NCBI RefSeq assembly: GCF_026343185.1
Contig: NZ_JAPEMA010000004.1
Coordinates: forward strand, 186,001 to 250,000
DNA length: 64,000 bases
Direction: 5' to 3'
DNA from: Streptomyces sp. NBC_00091
Lineage (GTDB): Bacteria; Actinomycetota; Actinomycetes; Streptomycetales; Streptomycetaceae
Shown here in pieces: positions 48,073 through 56,106 of the stretch; positions within the stretch are counted from its first letter, which is position 1, and the number at the start of each line of letters is the position of its first letter. The notes under the pieces are model-generated. The model worked only from the letters and a program-made list of their open reading frames with translations, was not told the DNA's origin and made no database searches. Both the position numbers and the translations under genes were made by a program.

Positions 48073-48463
48073 GCCTGCCGCCGCCTGATGAACCGGCAGC
48101 TCACCGTGTAGGAGTCCCGCCACCGCCTGGCCCGCGCGATCTGCCACGGGGGCCGCGGGCGGATACGCCAGGCCTACAGGGAGGGGCAGGAGGACCAGCT
48201 CGCGGCCCTCGGTCTCGTCCTCTACGCCGTCGTGCTCTGGAACGCCCGTTATCTGGACGTCGCCGTCGCCCAGCTGCGCGCCGAGGGCCACGAGATCAGG
48301 GACGAGGACGTGGACCGCCTCTCCCCGCTCAAGGACCGCCCGCATCGGTTTCCTGGGCCGCTACCTGTTCGACATCGCGGCGAGCGGCCCCGCGCAGGGC
48401 CTGCGGCCGCTGCGCGACCCGGACGCGGTCGAACGTGACGACGACCAGGACGGGCACGAATGA
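48073..48463 (+). pseudogene. Tn3-family transposase C-terminal fragment
   Basis: MNRQLTV, then a TAG stop, then ESRHRLARAICHGGRGRIRQ, AYREGQEDQLAALGLVLYAV and VLWNARYLDVAVAQLRAEGH form the conserved C-terminus of Tn3 transposases. After LSPLK the frame shifts to one ending GRYLFDIAASGPAQGLRPLR. TAG replaces the usual CAG of TVQES. With one nonsense codon and one frameshift it cannot be functional. The upstream part is missing and no 38-bp terminal repeat was found. Confidence 0.8.
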
Positions 48464-48495
48464 GGGGGTGTGTCCGTTGCCGTCCGATGCTCTGC

Positions 48496-49065
48496 TCACT
48501 GCGGCGGGCGCAGGGCGTTGCGGAGGATGGTGAGGACCTCGTCGCGGGTGGGGGGTGTGGGTGCGGTCATGGCGTGCAGGCACAGTCCGGTCATCAGCGG
48601 GGGGATGGTCGCGGCGGCGATGGGGCCGACCAGGGGGGTCATGACCTCGGTGCTGATCCGTGCCGAGCGGCTGGCGGCTTCGCGTAGTTCCGGGCGGCGC
48701 AGGGCGGCGACGTGCAGTTCGTAGTCGACGACGGCGTTGGTGCGGCCTTCGCCCAGGCAGGCCATGACGCTGTCGGCCAGCCCCTCGGCGACCTGGTCGG
48801 GGGTGGCATCGGCGTACTCCTGGGCCCAGGACCGTACGAAGCCGGCGAAGCGTTCGGCGGCGTGCTCCAGGGCGGCGCGGATGAGTGCTTCGCGGTCGGC
48901 GAAGTGGTAGGTGGTCGAGGAGAGCGAGACGTCGGCCCGCTCGGCGATCGCCCGGTGGGTCAGTCCCTCCAGCCCGCGCTCGGCGATCAGCTCCTCGGCC
49001 ACCTCCGTGATCCGCTCCCGGCGGTTGGGGTCGTGTCGGCGTGTGCGGCGGGTCTTCTCGGTCAC
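48496..49065 (-). CDS. TetR-family regulator
   Basis: 189 residues from GTG 49065 (GAAGGAG 10 bases upstream). The HTH is RRERITEVAEELIAERGLEG, then LTHRAIAERADVSLSSTTYH and FADREALI. The ligand-binding domain ends LMTGLCLHAMTAPTPPTRDE. It is divergent from a VOC/oxidoreductase operon. A perfect 16-bp palindrome lies 51-67 bp from its start codon, so it is probably an autorepressor that also controls the VOC gene. The inducing ligand is unknown. Confidence 0.88.
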   Translation of the reverse strand: MTEKTRRTRRHDPNRRERITEVAEELIAERGLEGLTHRAIAERADVSLSSTTYHFADREALIRAALEHAAERFAGFVRSWAQEYADATPDQVAEGLADSVMACLGEGRTNAVVDYELHVAALRRPELREAASRSARISTEVMTPLVGPIAAATIPPLMTGLCLHAMTAPTPPTRDEVLTILRNALRPPQ

Positions 49066-49116
49066 TGTGGTCAGGCTCCTTCTCGGTGTACGGGTCACTC
49101 TCGCATCACTCTACTG

Positions 49117-49132
49117 GTACGGACGTCCGTAC
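49117..49132. promoter_or_regulatory. Candidate TetR operator
   Basis: GTACGGAC-GTCCGTAC is a perfect 16-bp palindrome midway between the divergent TetR gene and the VOC gene (52 bp from each start codon). Length, symmetry and position are typical of a TetR-family operator. Confidence 0.7.
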
Positions 49133-49184
49133 TGATGCTATGGTGGTGGAGTAGTCGGCGGGGGGCCTGCGAACGGAGAGAGTC

Positions 49185-49592
49185 ATGGCAAGCAACGCAC
49201 ACCCCCTGAACCTGGTGGACGTCACCGTCCCCCACGAGGCGCACGACGACGCCCGCCGCTTCTACCTGGACGCCTTCGGCTGGACCGTCGAGGCGGACAT
49301 CCCGGGCTACCCGATCATGGGGACCGGCCCGGGAGGCGCCCAGGTCGGGCTGATGTGGGAGGGCAACCCGCAGTCCGGCGACCTGTCGAAGTTCTGGCAG
49401 ACCGGCAAGGCGGTGCCCTTCCTCGGGACCGAGGACATCGAGGCCACTCTCGCCGAGGTCGAGCGGCACGGCGGCAAGGTCGCCGCACCGGCGCGGCAGA
49501 CCGGCCCCGTCAAGGTCGCGGTCTTCGAGGACCCGTGGGGCAACCACTGGTTCCTGTGCGAGAACGGCAACGCGAACGGAGTGTCGGCATGA
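49185..49592 (+). CDS. VOC-superfamily (glyoxalase-like) protein (1)
   Basis: 135 residues forming two VOC repeats: LNLVDVTVPHEAHDDARRFY, then LDAFGWTVEADIPGYPIMGT, and VPFLGTEDIEATLAEVERHG, then AVFEDPWGNHWFLCENG. The C-terminal D-P-x-G-N-xx-F element is a common metal/substrate region of the family. The end overlaps the F420-reductase-like gene by 4 bases (ATGA). RBS GGAGAGAG lies 4-11 bases upstream of ATG. Likely detoxification or resistance under TetR control; substrate unknown. Confidence 0.88.
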   Translation: MASNAHPLNLVDVTVPHEAHDDARRFYLDAFGWTVEADIPGYPIMGTGPGGAQVGLMWEGNPQSGDLSKFWQTGKAVPFLGTEDIEATLAEVERHGGKVAAPARQTGPVKVAVFEDPWGNHWFLCENGNANGVSA

Positions 49593-50296
49593 AGATCGCA
49601 GTCCTCGGCACCGGCGGCGGAGGCCGCGCGCACGCCGCCAAGCTCTCAGAACTCGGCCACGACGTCGTCGTCGGCACTCGCGACCCCCAGGTCACGCTCG
49701 GCCGCACCGAGCCCGACTTCATGGGCACCCCGCCGTTCGGACAGTGGCTCGCCGGCCACCCCGGCATCGAGCTCCTGACCTTTGGCGAAGCGGCCCGAAC
49801 CGCCGACCTCGTGATCAACGGGATCGACGGCGCCAACGCGGTAAGGGAACTCACCGCGATCAGCGAACACCTGGCCGGCAAGACCCTCATGGACTACGCC
49901 GTCCCCTTCATCTACAACCCGGAGCGGGAACACCCCTGGCCCACGCCATGGGGGGTGATGCCCGCCCTGGACCCGGTGGACTCCGACAGCCTGGGCGAGC
50001 GCATCCAGCGCGCCCTGCCCGAGACGAAAGTGGTCAAGGCCTGCGTCACCCAGGAGCAGGACACAGTCGTCGAACCCCAGGCCATCGGCGGCGGCGATCA
50101 CACGATGTTCCTCGCCGGCGAGGACGCCGACGCCAAGGAGCAGGTCGCCGCGCTGCTGCGGGCCTACGGCTGGCAGGACGTCCTCGACCTCGGGCCGATC
50201 GTCTCCTCGAGGGGAATGGAAATGTACGCCCACATGCACAGCGCCATCCAATTCGCGCTCGGCGGCGCCCGCTTCGGCATCAAGGTCGTCCGCTGA
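49589..50296 (+). CDS. NADPH/F420 oxidoreductase-like Rossmann protein
   Basis: 235 residues. The N-terminal dinucleotide-binding motif MKIAVLGTGGGGRAHAAKLS and VVVGTRDP resemble NADPH-dependent F420 reductase. Further elements are TADLVINGIDGANAVRELTA, LMDYAVPF and KVVKACVTQEQDT. It starts inside the VOC stop codon. It probably transfers hydride between NAD(P)H and a flavin/F420 or acts as a related reductase; the exact electron partner is not readable. Confidence 0.82.
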   Translation: MKIAVLGTGGGGRAHAAKLSELGHDVVVGTRDPQVTLGRTEPDFMGTPPFGQWLAGHPGIELLTFGEAARTADLVINGIDGANAVRELTAISEHLAGKTLMDYAVPFIYNPEREHPWPTPWGVMPALDPVDSDSLGERIQRALPETKVVKACVTQEQDTVVEPQAIGGGDHTMFLAGEDADAKEQVAALLRAYGWQDVLDLGPIVSSRGMEMYAHMHSAIQFALGGARFGIKVVR

Positions 50297-50329
50297 CCGG
50301 GACGGCGTCCCGTGAGAGAGGTTGTGGCC

Positions 50330-50653
50330 ATGGCTTTTGACGAGGTTCTGGCGGAGCGGATCAAGGAGCGGCTGGAGCCGGAGGGGGTGACTGCGAAGAA
50401 GATGTTCGGCGGGATCACCTTCCTCCTGCAGGGCAATGCGCTGGCCAATCTGTACGAGGAGGGCCTGATGGTGCGCGTCGGCCCGGACGGGATGGACGAG
50501 GCCCTGGCCCGCCCCGGCACCAAGCAGCTGGTGTTCCGCGGCAAGGAGCAGCAGGGCTGGGTGGTGCTGGCCGAGGAGACCCTGGACGACGAGGTCCTCG
50601 ACGACTGGCTGACGTGGGCCATGGAGGTCACCGCGGAGCTGCCGCCCAAGTAG
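50330..50653 (+). CDS. TfoX N-terminal domain protein
   Basis: 107 residues: FDEVLAERIKERLEPEGVTA, then KKMFGGITFLLQGNALANLY, LVFRGKEQQGWVVLAEETLD and WLTWAMEVTAELPPK match the TfoX_N family. GAGAGAGG lies 8 bases upstream of ATG. It is 33 bp after the reductase gene and may be in the same transcript. TfoX in Haemophilus is a competence regulator; actinobacterial TfoX_N proteins stand alone and their function is unknown. Confidence 0.85.
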   Translation: MAFDEVLAERIKERLEPEGVTAKKMFGGITFLLQGNALANLYEEGLMVRVGPDGMDEALARPGTKQLVFRGKEQQGWVVLAEETLDDEVLDDWLTWAMEVTAELPPK

Positions 50654-50689
50654 CCCGGCCGGCCCGGCCGCCCGCGGCGCCGAGAACCG

Positions 50690-51697
50690 TCAGCAGTCCT
50701 CGGTGCTGTTCTCGTCGTGCCGGGTGAGGGCTCGGGCGGCACGCAGCAGGCGCCGGCCCGACCGCTCCAGGTAGGGGGCGAGCTCGGGGGTGCCGTGGAC
50801 GGTGTCGTCGGGTCCGAGGTCGATGCCCAGGAGTTGTTGGGCGATGTGGCGGGGGTTGTTGGCGGTCAGGTCGATGGCGCTGCTGTGAGCGTCGAGGGCG
50901 CGGACGCGGCCGGGGAGGGAGTAGGTGCGGGCGCGCACGGTGTCGGCGTCGGCGGGCACGGTGGCGTGGAAGGTGTAGCGGGCCGGGGCGCCGGCCAGGC
51001 GCTCGGCGACGTACGCGGCCGCATCCGGGGCGGGCAGCTCGCGGGGGGTGACACGGTGGCCGGTGGGGGCCGGGTCGGTGATGCGGTCCACGCGGAACAG
51101 CCGCCACTGCTCGTGCTCGATGTCGTACGCGACCAGGTACCAGACGGGGTCGGCGGCGACCAGGGCGTGCGGCTCGACGCGGCGCTGTCCGAGCGCCCCG
51201 CCGCCGGTCCTGTAGGTGAAAGCGACGATCTCGTGGTCGCGGCAGGCGGCGGCCAGGGTGGCCAGCGTGGAGGGATCCGCCGTAGGGCCGGTACTCCACG
51301 GCAGCGGGAGCGGGGCGGTGGTGGCCTGGATGGCGGCGACCTGGTGGCGCAGGCGGACGGGCAGCACCTGTTCCAGCTTGGCCAGGGCGCGCACAGCGGT
51401 CTCCTCGATCCCCGCCACACCGGCGGCGGCCGTGCGCAGGGCGACGGCGATGGCCACGGCTTCCTCGTCGTCCAGCAGGAGGGGCGGCATGGCGGCACCG
51501 GCGGCCAGGCGGTAGCCGCCGGCCTGGCCGGTGGTGCCTTCGACCGGGTAGCCCAGCGCGCGCAGCCGGTCGATGTCGCGGCGGATGGTGCGCAGAGTGA
51601 CATCCAGGCGTTCGGCGAGTTCGGTGCCGGACCAGGTGCGGCGGGTCTGGAGCAGGGACAGCAGGCGCAGCATGCGGGCGGGCAGGTCCTGGGTCAT
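50690..51697 (-). CDS. HTH/WYL-domain transcriptional regulator
   Basis: 335 residues from ATG 51697 (an upstream in-frame ATG at 51718 is possible). The N-terminal winged HTH is RMLRLLSLLQTRRTWSGTEL, then AERLDVTLRTIRRDIDRLRA. The WYL domain has VEPHALVAADPVWYLVAYDI, then EHEQWRLFRVDRITDPAPTG. A WCX-like C-terminus follows. It is divergent from a VOC gene 299 bp away, a pairing common in Streptomyces where the WYL regulator controls the enzyme. The ligand is unknown. Confidence 0.88.
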   Translation of the reverse strand: MTQDLPARMLRLLSLLQTRRTWSGTELAERLDVTLRTIRRDIDRLRALGYPVEGTTGQAGGYRLAAGAAMPPLLLDDEEAVAIAVALRTAAAGVAGIEETAVRALAKLEQVLPVRLRHQVAAIQATTAPLPLPWSTGPTADPSTLATLAAACRDHEIVAFTYRTGGGALGQRRVEPHALVAADPVWYLVAYDIEHEQWRLFRVDRITDPAPTGHRVTPRELPAPDAAAYVAERLAGAPARYTFHATVPADADTVRARTYSLPGRVRALDAHSSAIDLTANNPRHIAQQLLGIDLGPDDTVHGTPELAPYLERSGRRLLRAARALTRHDENSTEDC

Positions 51698-51995
51698 GTC
51701 TTTCAGACTGCCAGGCATTAGTGACGCGAGGTGTCCTAAAGGGGCTCTACCGTCGAAAACATCCAAGCGGTGAGGAACCGCCTCGGCGGTCGGCAAGACC
51801 ACCCCTTCCCGAGCCGGGATCTCCGTAGTCCCGGGGCGCCGCCAGCTGGACGGGGAGTAGAGGTTCCCGCCCGCAGGCGGGTGGAGCACGGGTACAACCG
51901 ATGGCCGTCTGGGGCTTGCGGTTCCTCACCAATGAAGACAGCACCTCCTCACTGACCGTGGGGTCAGATGTGCTGCGTACGAAGGGAAAAAGATC

Positions 51996-52406
51996 ATGAT
52001 TACTGGAGTGAACACGGTCACCGTCTGGGTGCTGGACCAGGACTCGGCCAAGACGTTCTTCACCGAGAAGCTCGGCCTTCAGGTGCGCACCGACATGCCG
52101 CTGGGCGAGGGCATGCGCTGGGTGACCGTGGGCCCCGAAGACCAGCCGGAGGTGCAGCTCACGCTGATGGTTCCCGGAGCGCCGGCGCAGGACCCGGAGT
52201 CCGCCGAGCAGCTCAAGTCGCTGCTGGCCAAGGGCGCACTCGTCGGCTGCACGTTCACCGTCGAGGACTGCCACGCGGCCTTCAAGGAGCTGTCCGCGCG
52301 GGGGGTGACCTTCATCCAGGAGCCGCAGCAGAAGCCGTGGGGCGCCTCCGCGGTCTTCCGCGACGACTCCGGTACCTGGCACGAGATCCTGCAGCCGCAC
52401 AACTAA
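51996..52406 (+). CDS. VOC-superfamily protein (2)
   Basis: 136 residues: GVNTVTVWVLDQDSAKTFFT, then EKLGLQVRTDMPLGEGMRWV, and the second repeat VGCTFTVEDCHAAFKELSAR, ending FRDDSGTWHEILQ. The two-repeat betaalphabetabetabeta layout is clear. It is probably a glyoxalase-like or dioxygenase-like enzyme of unknown substrate. The 51719-51995 interval upstream, shared with the WYL regulator, shows no box of the island type. Confidence 0.87.
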   Translation: MITGVNTVTVWVLDQDSAKTFFTEKLGLQVRTDMPLGEGMRWVTVGPEDQPEVQLTLMVPGAPAQDPESAEQLKSLLAKGALVGCTFTVEDCHAAFKELSARGVTFIQEPQQKPWGASAVFRDDSGTWHEILQPHN

Positions 52407-52651
52407 CGCGACGACCCGGCCGGCCGGCCGGAACTCCTGGCCGTCCCATCGGGCGGCCAAGTGCAGCTCACGTCGCCCACCGCCGGGAGGGCAGGCAGCC
52501 CTCCCGGCGCCCCGGCATCCGCTCGCCTTCCGCGAGCGGGCGGTCAACCAGCCTGGACCGACCAGGCCTCGGCCCCCCCCGCCCCGTCGAGGCTGCCCCC
52601 CTTCGGCCCACCCGCATCCGAGCGCACCGGCCGCCAGAACAGAGGAACCCC

Positions 52652-53050
52652 ATGACCCGCACCAACAATCCGACGCCCCTGGACGGGAAGATCATGTGCC
52701 AGGCGATGTGGGCCCGTGACGGCCGCGTGCTGGCCGACTTCTATGCCACCGCACTGGGTACGGAGGTCAGCCAGACCTACCCGGGCCCGCAGGGTGACCC
52801 CGTCGCCTTCGCGTTCCACCTCGGCCGCTCGATGTACCTCTTCTACACCTCCGAGACCTTCGCTGCCCCCAACTGGCCCGAGGAGGACCTGCCCTTCCAC
52901 ATGGACCTGACCTTCCCCGACGTCCGGGCCGCCGAGCAGCAGCTGCTCCGGATGGGCGCCACCAAACCCGCCCACCAGCCGGGCGGAAAACACTGGACGA
53001 TCCTGCTCGACCCCTCCGGCCAGCCGTTCTGCATCCACCAGGCCCGCTGA
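52652..53050 (+). CDS. VOC-superfamily protein (3)
   Basis: 132 residues: IMCQAMWARDGRVLADFYAT, then ALGTEVSQTYPGPQGDPVAF, and LPFHMDLTFPDVRAAEQQLL, ending WTILLDPSGQPFCIHQ. Glyoxalase-like superfamily (bleomycin-resistance-like). GAGGAA lies 6 bases upstream of ATG. It is followed by the winged-helix protein gene after 9 bp, so the two form an operon. Substrate unknown. Confidence 0.85.
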   Translation: MTRTNNPTPLDGKIMCQAMWARDGRVLADFYATALGTEVSQTYPGPQGDPVAFAFHLGRSMYLFYTSETFAAPNWPEEDLPFHMDLTFPDVRAAEQQLLRMGATKPAHQPGGKHWTILLDPSGQPFCIHQAR

Positions 53051-53059
53051 CCCGCTGCC

Positions 53060-54250
53060 ATGACGACCGCCCTGCCCCGCATCACCGCCGCCCAGCGCCG
53101 CGCCCGTCTCGCCCGGCTGCAGCTGCTGGCCCCCTCCGCCCGCGTGCACACCGCTCACGAGGTGGCCGGGGCCCTCATCGGCCTGCACGCCACCGATCCC
53201 GCGACCGTCTTCCTCGCCGCGGCCGCCCGCATGTCCGGGCCCACTGTCGACGCCATCGACCAGGCCCTCTACCAGCGGGCGGCCGACGGGCCGGCCATGG
53301 AGCGCGTACGGTGCATGCGCCGGACCATGTTCGTCGTCCCCGCCCGCCTCGCACCCGCCGTACGATCCGCGACCGTCCAGAACACCGACCGCCTCCGGGC
53401 CGACTCGATGGACAAGCTGTGTCAGGCCCTCGGCTGGGACCACCGGCGCTACACCGCCGCGGAACAGGACACCCTCGCCGCGATGGCGGCACGCGGCGAG
53501 GCGACCGCCGCCCAGTTGGCCGCGGACGTGCCCGCCCTGCGCGAGCAGCTGATCATCTTTCCCGGCAAGGCGTACGAGTCCCGCCAGCGCGTCAGCGCAA
53601 CCGTCCTCGGCGTCCTCGCGGCCGAAGGCCGCATCCGCCGCTCCCGGCCGGCCGGATCGTGGACCTCGGCACAGTTCCGCTGGGCGCCCGCCCAGCCGCT
53701 GCCCGCCGTGCCGGCCACCGAGGCGAGAACCACACTGGCCCGGCACTACCTCGCGGCCTTCGGACCGGCAACGGCCGACGATGTGAAGTGGTGGACCGGC
53801 TGGAACCTCCGCGACACCCGCAAGGCCATCGCCGCCACCGGCGCCCACGCCGTAGAACTCGACGAAGGCACCGGCTACCTCCTGCCCGAAGACCTCGAAC
53901 CCCTCACGCCCTGCGAACCCGGCGCGGCACTGCTGCCCAGCCTCGACCCCACCCCGATGGGATGGCGCCACCGCCACTGGTATCTCGATCCCGCCCACAC
54001 CGCCGCGCTGTTCGACCGCAACGGCAACATCGGCCCCACCATCTGGTGGAACGGCCGCATCATCGGAGCCTGGGCCCAAAACCCCGACGGACACATCAAC
54101 CACCACCTCCTCACCGACCCGGGCACACTCGCCCGCACCGCCGTCAACGACGAGATCGACCGCCTGACCACCTTCCTTGCAACCACCCGCGTCACCCCCT
54201 GCTACCGCACTCCTCTCGAACGCCAACTCGCCCAGGAAACGCCGTCCTGA
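53060..54250 (+). CDS. Winged-helix DNA-binding protein, HTH_42 (AlkX/AlkZ-like)
   Basis: 396 residues: ITAAQRRARLARLQLLAPSA, then VAGALIGLHATDPATVFLAA, RMSGPTVDAIDQALYQRAAD and RTMFVVPARL. C-terminal PGAALLPSLDPTPMGWRHRH then WYLDPAHTAALFDRNGNIGP matches the HTH_42 family, whose best studied members are AlkZ/YcaQ DNA glycosylases. Here HATDPATV replaces the QxQ glycosylase motif I expect in AlkZ, so DNA repair is possible but uncertain. Coupled with the VOC gene. Confidence 0.8.
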   Translation: MTTALPRITAAQRRARLARLQLLAPSARVHTAHEVAGALIGLHATDPATVFLAAAARMSGPTVDAIDQALYQRAADGPAMERVRCMRRTMFVVPARLAPAVRSATVQNTDRLRADSMDKLCQALGWDHRRYTAAEQDTLAAMAARGEATAAQLAADVPALREQLIIFPGKAYESRQRVSATVLGVLAAEGRIRRSRPAGSWTSAQFRWAPAQPLPAVPATEARTTLARHYLAAFGPATADDVKWWTGWNLRDTRKAIAATGAHAVELDEGTGYLLPEDLEPLTPCEPGAALLPSLDPTPMGWRHRHWYLDPAHTAALFDRNGNIGPTIWWNGRIIGAWAQNPDGHINHHLLTDPGTLARTAVNDEIDRLTTFLATTRVTPCYRTPLERQLAQETPS

Positions 54251-54711
54251 CAACAACAGCCGCCTCCACACCCGACGGCGCCCACCCACGGGGAAGACCG
54301 GCGTGGACCAGGTATAGACCGTCACACGCGGCGATCTCACAAACGGACCCTTCCCGGAGCAAGATCGGAAACGGTCCGCGCGGATGGCCTGGACCGCCGA
54401 TCCCCTCCCAACAGCGTTGCGGAGGATGGGGCTGTCCGTCGGCAGGGCCCAGCCGCGATGCGTGCAGAGTCGTTCTACCGCGTCGCCGAAGGGAAGGGCG
54501 ATGCCCTCCGCGTTGGACGTGGTGCGCAGGGTCCTGCACTCCGGAGTGCAATGGAGCTTGCCCTTGCCTGACGCGGAGGCGTGACAACCGAGGGGATCTT
54601 TCCCGTCGGCCCCAGCGGGACATCCTCGGTGAACTTCCCACCGAGGGGAACGATGCTGCCCACCCTGGCTGCCTCGGAGGGTCTGCCGCGAGTGCTCCTC
54701 CGAGGCGCCCC
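54251..54711. other. 460-bp interval before att copy 2
   Basis: No gene, tRNA or box of the island type could be supported. Short frames such as MPSALDVVRRVLHSGVQWSL have no recognisable family. The interval ends in the arm-type repeat pair. Confidence 0.4.
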
Positions 54712-54731
54712 TGGGGACCAGTTGGGGACCA
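54712..54731 (+). repeat. Paired TGGGGACCA arm-type repeat (copy 4)
   Basis: TGGGGACCA occurs twice with an 11-bp period, ending 13 bp before att copy 2. The position relative to the att repeat mirrors copy 1 (1249-1270), which lies left of att copy 1. The same 11-bp period supports a shared protein-binding function. Confidence 0.55.
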
Positions 54732-54744
54732 TACGGTGTGCGCG

Positions 54745-54786
54745 CTGGGGGTCAAGGGGTCGCAGGTTCAAATCCTGTCGTCCCGA
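54745..54786 (+). repeat. att site, tRNA-Pro(GGG) 3' segment, copy 2
   Basis: The 42 bases are identical to 1366-1407, and flanking bases differ on both sides. No tRNA 5' half precedes it. It lies 53,379 bp from copy 1 and 8 bp from the 3' end of the integrase relic. The two copies bracket the stress island, NRPS operon and VOC genes as one unit. The intact tRNA should lie left of the window if elements accumulated in tandem. Confidence 0.85.
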
Positions 54787-54793
54787 TCAGCGT

Positions 54794-55952
54794 TTACGCA
54801 GGTCGGAGGCCGTTCTCTCGCGCATGGGAGGGCGGCCTCTTCCATGCCCGGAATACTGGTGGTCGCATTGTGGTCGCACGCCCGCTTTGGGGTTGGTTGG
54901 CGGTGGGGTGGAAGCCGGTCGGGGCGGGGGAGCGGAGCCGGTTGAGGGCTTCGTGGAGGTGTTGGATGTGGTCGATGGTGTCGACGGCTTCGCGGGCGGC
55001 TTGTTGGGTGAGGTGGCTGTAGACGTTGGCGGTGGTCGAGAGGGTGGAGTGCCGCAGCGTCTTGGAGACGACGGTGAGGGGGACGCCGGCGGTGACGGTG
55101 ATCGTGGCGGCCAGGTGCCGCAGGTCGTGAACGGTCACCTGCGGTACGCCGGCCTCTTTGGAGAGTTGCCGGAGCCCGGTCGAGGACGGTGTGGGGTCGC
55201 AGGGGTCGGCCGTCGGGTCTGCAGAAGACGAGTCCGGTGAATGGATCGCTGGGGTCGCTGTGGCGGCGGGCCCTTGACCGGGCCCGGTGCTCGAGTGCGG
55301 TGGCGACGCGGGGTGAGACGGCGACCCAGTTCCGACTGGTACGGGTCTTGGGCGTGGTGATGACGAGGTGGTTGTTGTCGATCGCGGAGAGCGTGCAACG
55401 TACATAGAGGACACGCTCGGCCAGGTGGACGTCGTCCCAGTGCAGACCGAGGGCCTCTCCTTTACGCATGCCGGTGCCGATGAGGAACTCGAACAGGTCG
55501 GCCATGTCCGGGTCTGCCTGATGGTGGGGATGGTGGACGGTGAAGTGCCGGGGGGCTGGCTGGGTTGTGGGCGAGGCGATGCTGGCGGAAGGCGTCGCCG
55601 AGGGCGCTGGAGAGGGTGGCAAGGCAGCGGTAGGGGGTGGTCTGGCCTCGGCCGGCGGCGAGCTCGCTGGTGACGAACGCGGCGATGTGCCGGTGCCCGA
55701 GCTCGTCCAGTTTCAGGGTCCCGAAGGCGGGGACGAGATCGTTGTGGACGTAGTCCCGGTAGCGGGCCATGGTGGTCGGCTTGAGCACGAGGGCCTTGGC
55801 GGCGAGCCAGGCGGTCAGGTAGTTGGCGACGCTCTGGTTCGGGCCGGCGTTGAACCCGTCCGCCTCGCCCTCCAAGAATCTCCGCAGCAACGCAAGGCGT
55901 CGCGGCAGCTGCACCTTCGGTAGATGCGGCCGCGCTCGCCGGTGGTACGCAT
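54794..55952 (-). pseudogene. Tyrosine recombinase (integrase 2), decayed over four frames
   Basis: The start codon at 55952 gives MRTTGERGRIYRRCSCR. A deletion joins this to RRFLEGEADGFNAGPNQSVA followed by NYLTAWLAAK (core-binding domain, second frame, to about 55565). A third frame has MADLFEFLIGTGMRKGEALG (catalytic Arg) to about 55180. A fourth has VTVHDLRHLAATITV, LRHSTLSTTANVYSHL (HxxR, His and Tyr nucleophile). All catalytic motifs are present but not in one frame. The 3' end is 8 bp from att copy 2. It probably mobilised the element to its right. Confidence 0.85.
54805..54840 (+). terminator. Imperfect hairpin after att copy 2
   Basis: GAGGCCG and CGGCCTC form a stem, extended imperfectly by TTCTC/GGGAG around a short loop, 20 bp after the att repeat. 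It takes the place of the perfect terminator found after att copy 1. It overlaps the C-terminal codons of the minus-strand integrase relic. Confidence 0.45.
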
Positions 55953-55993
55953 GGGAATCGCCTCCAGGAGGCGGAGGAAGGGCCGACACCTCC
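55939..55993 (-). promoter_or_regulatory. Integrase leader with ribosome-binding-site palindrome
   Basis: Just before the integrase start codon lies CGCCTCC-A-GGAGGCG (55959-55973, plus-strand sense), a perfect palindrome whose minus-strand 3' arm is the GGAGG ribosome-binding site. In mRNA this can fold and hide the site. The 55-bp leader is repeated at 47379-47433, so it belonged to more than one integrase gene. Confidence 0.55.
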
Positions 55994-56106
55994 GCAGAAG
56001 CCGATACGAGCAGCGCCGGCGTGGTCAGCAGCACGCCGTACGGGCACCTACCGCGCATGGGTGACTACGTACCCGGGCGGGCCCCGCAGGAGAAGTGCTT
56101 CGTTGG

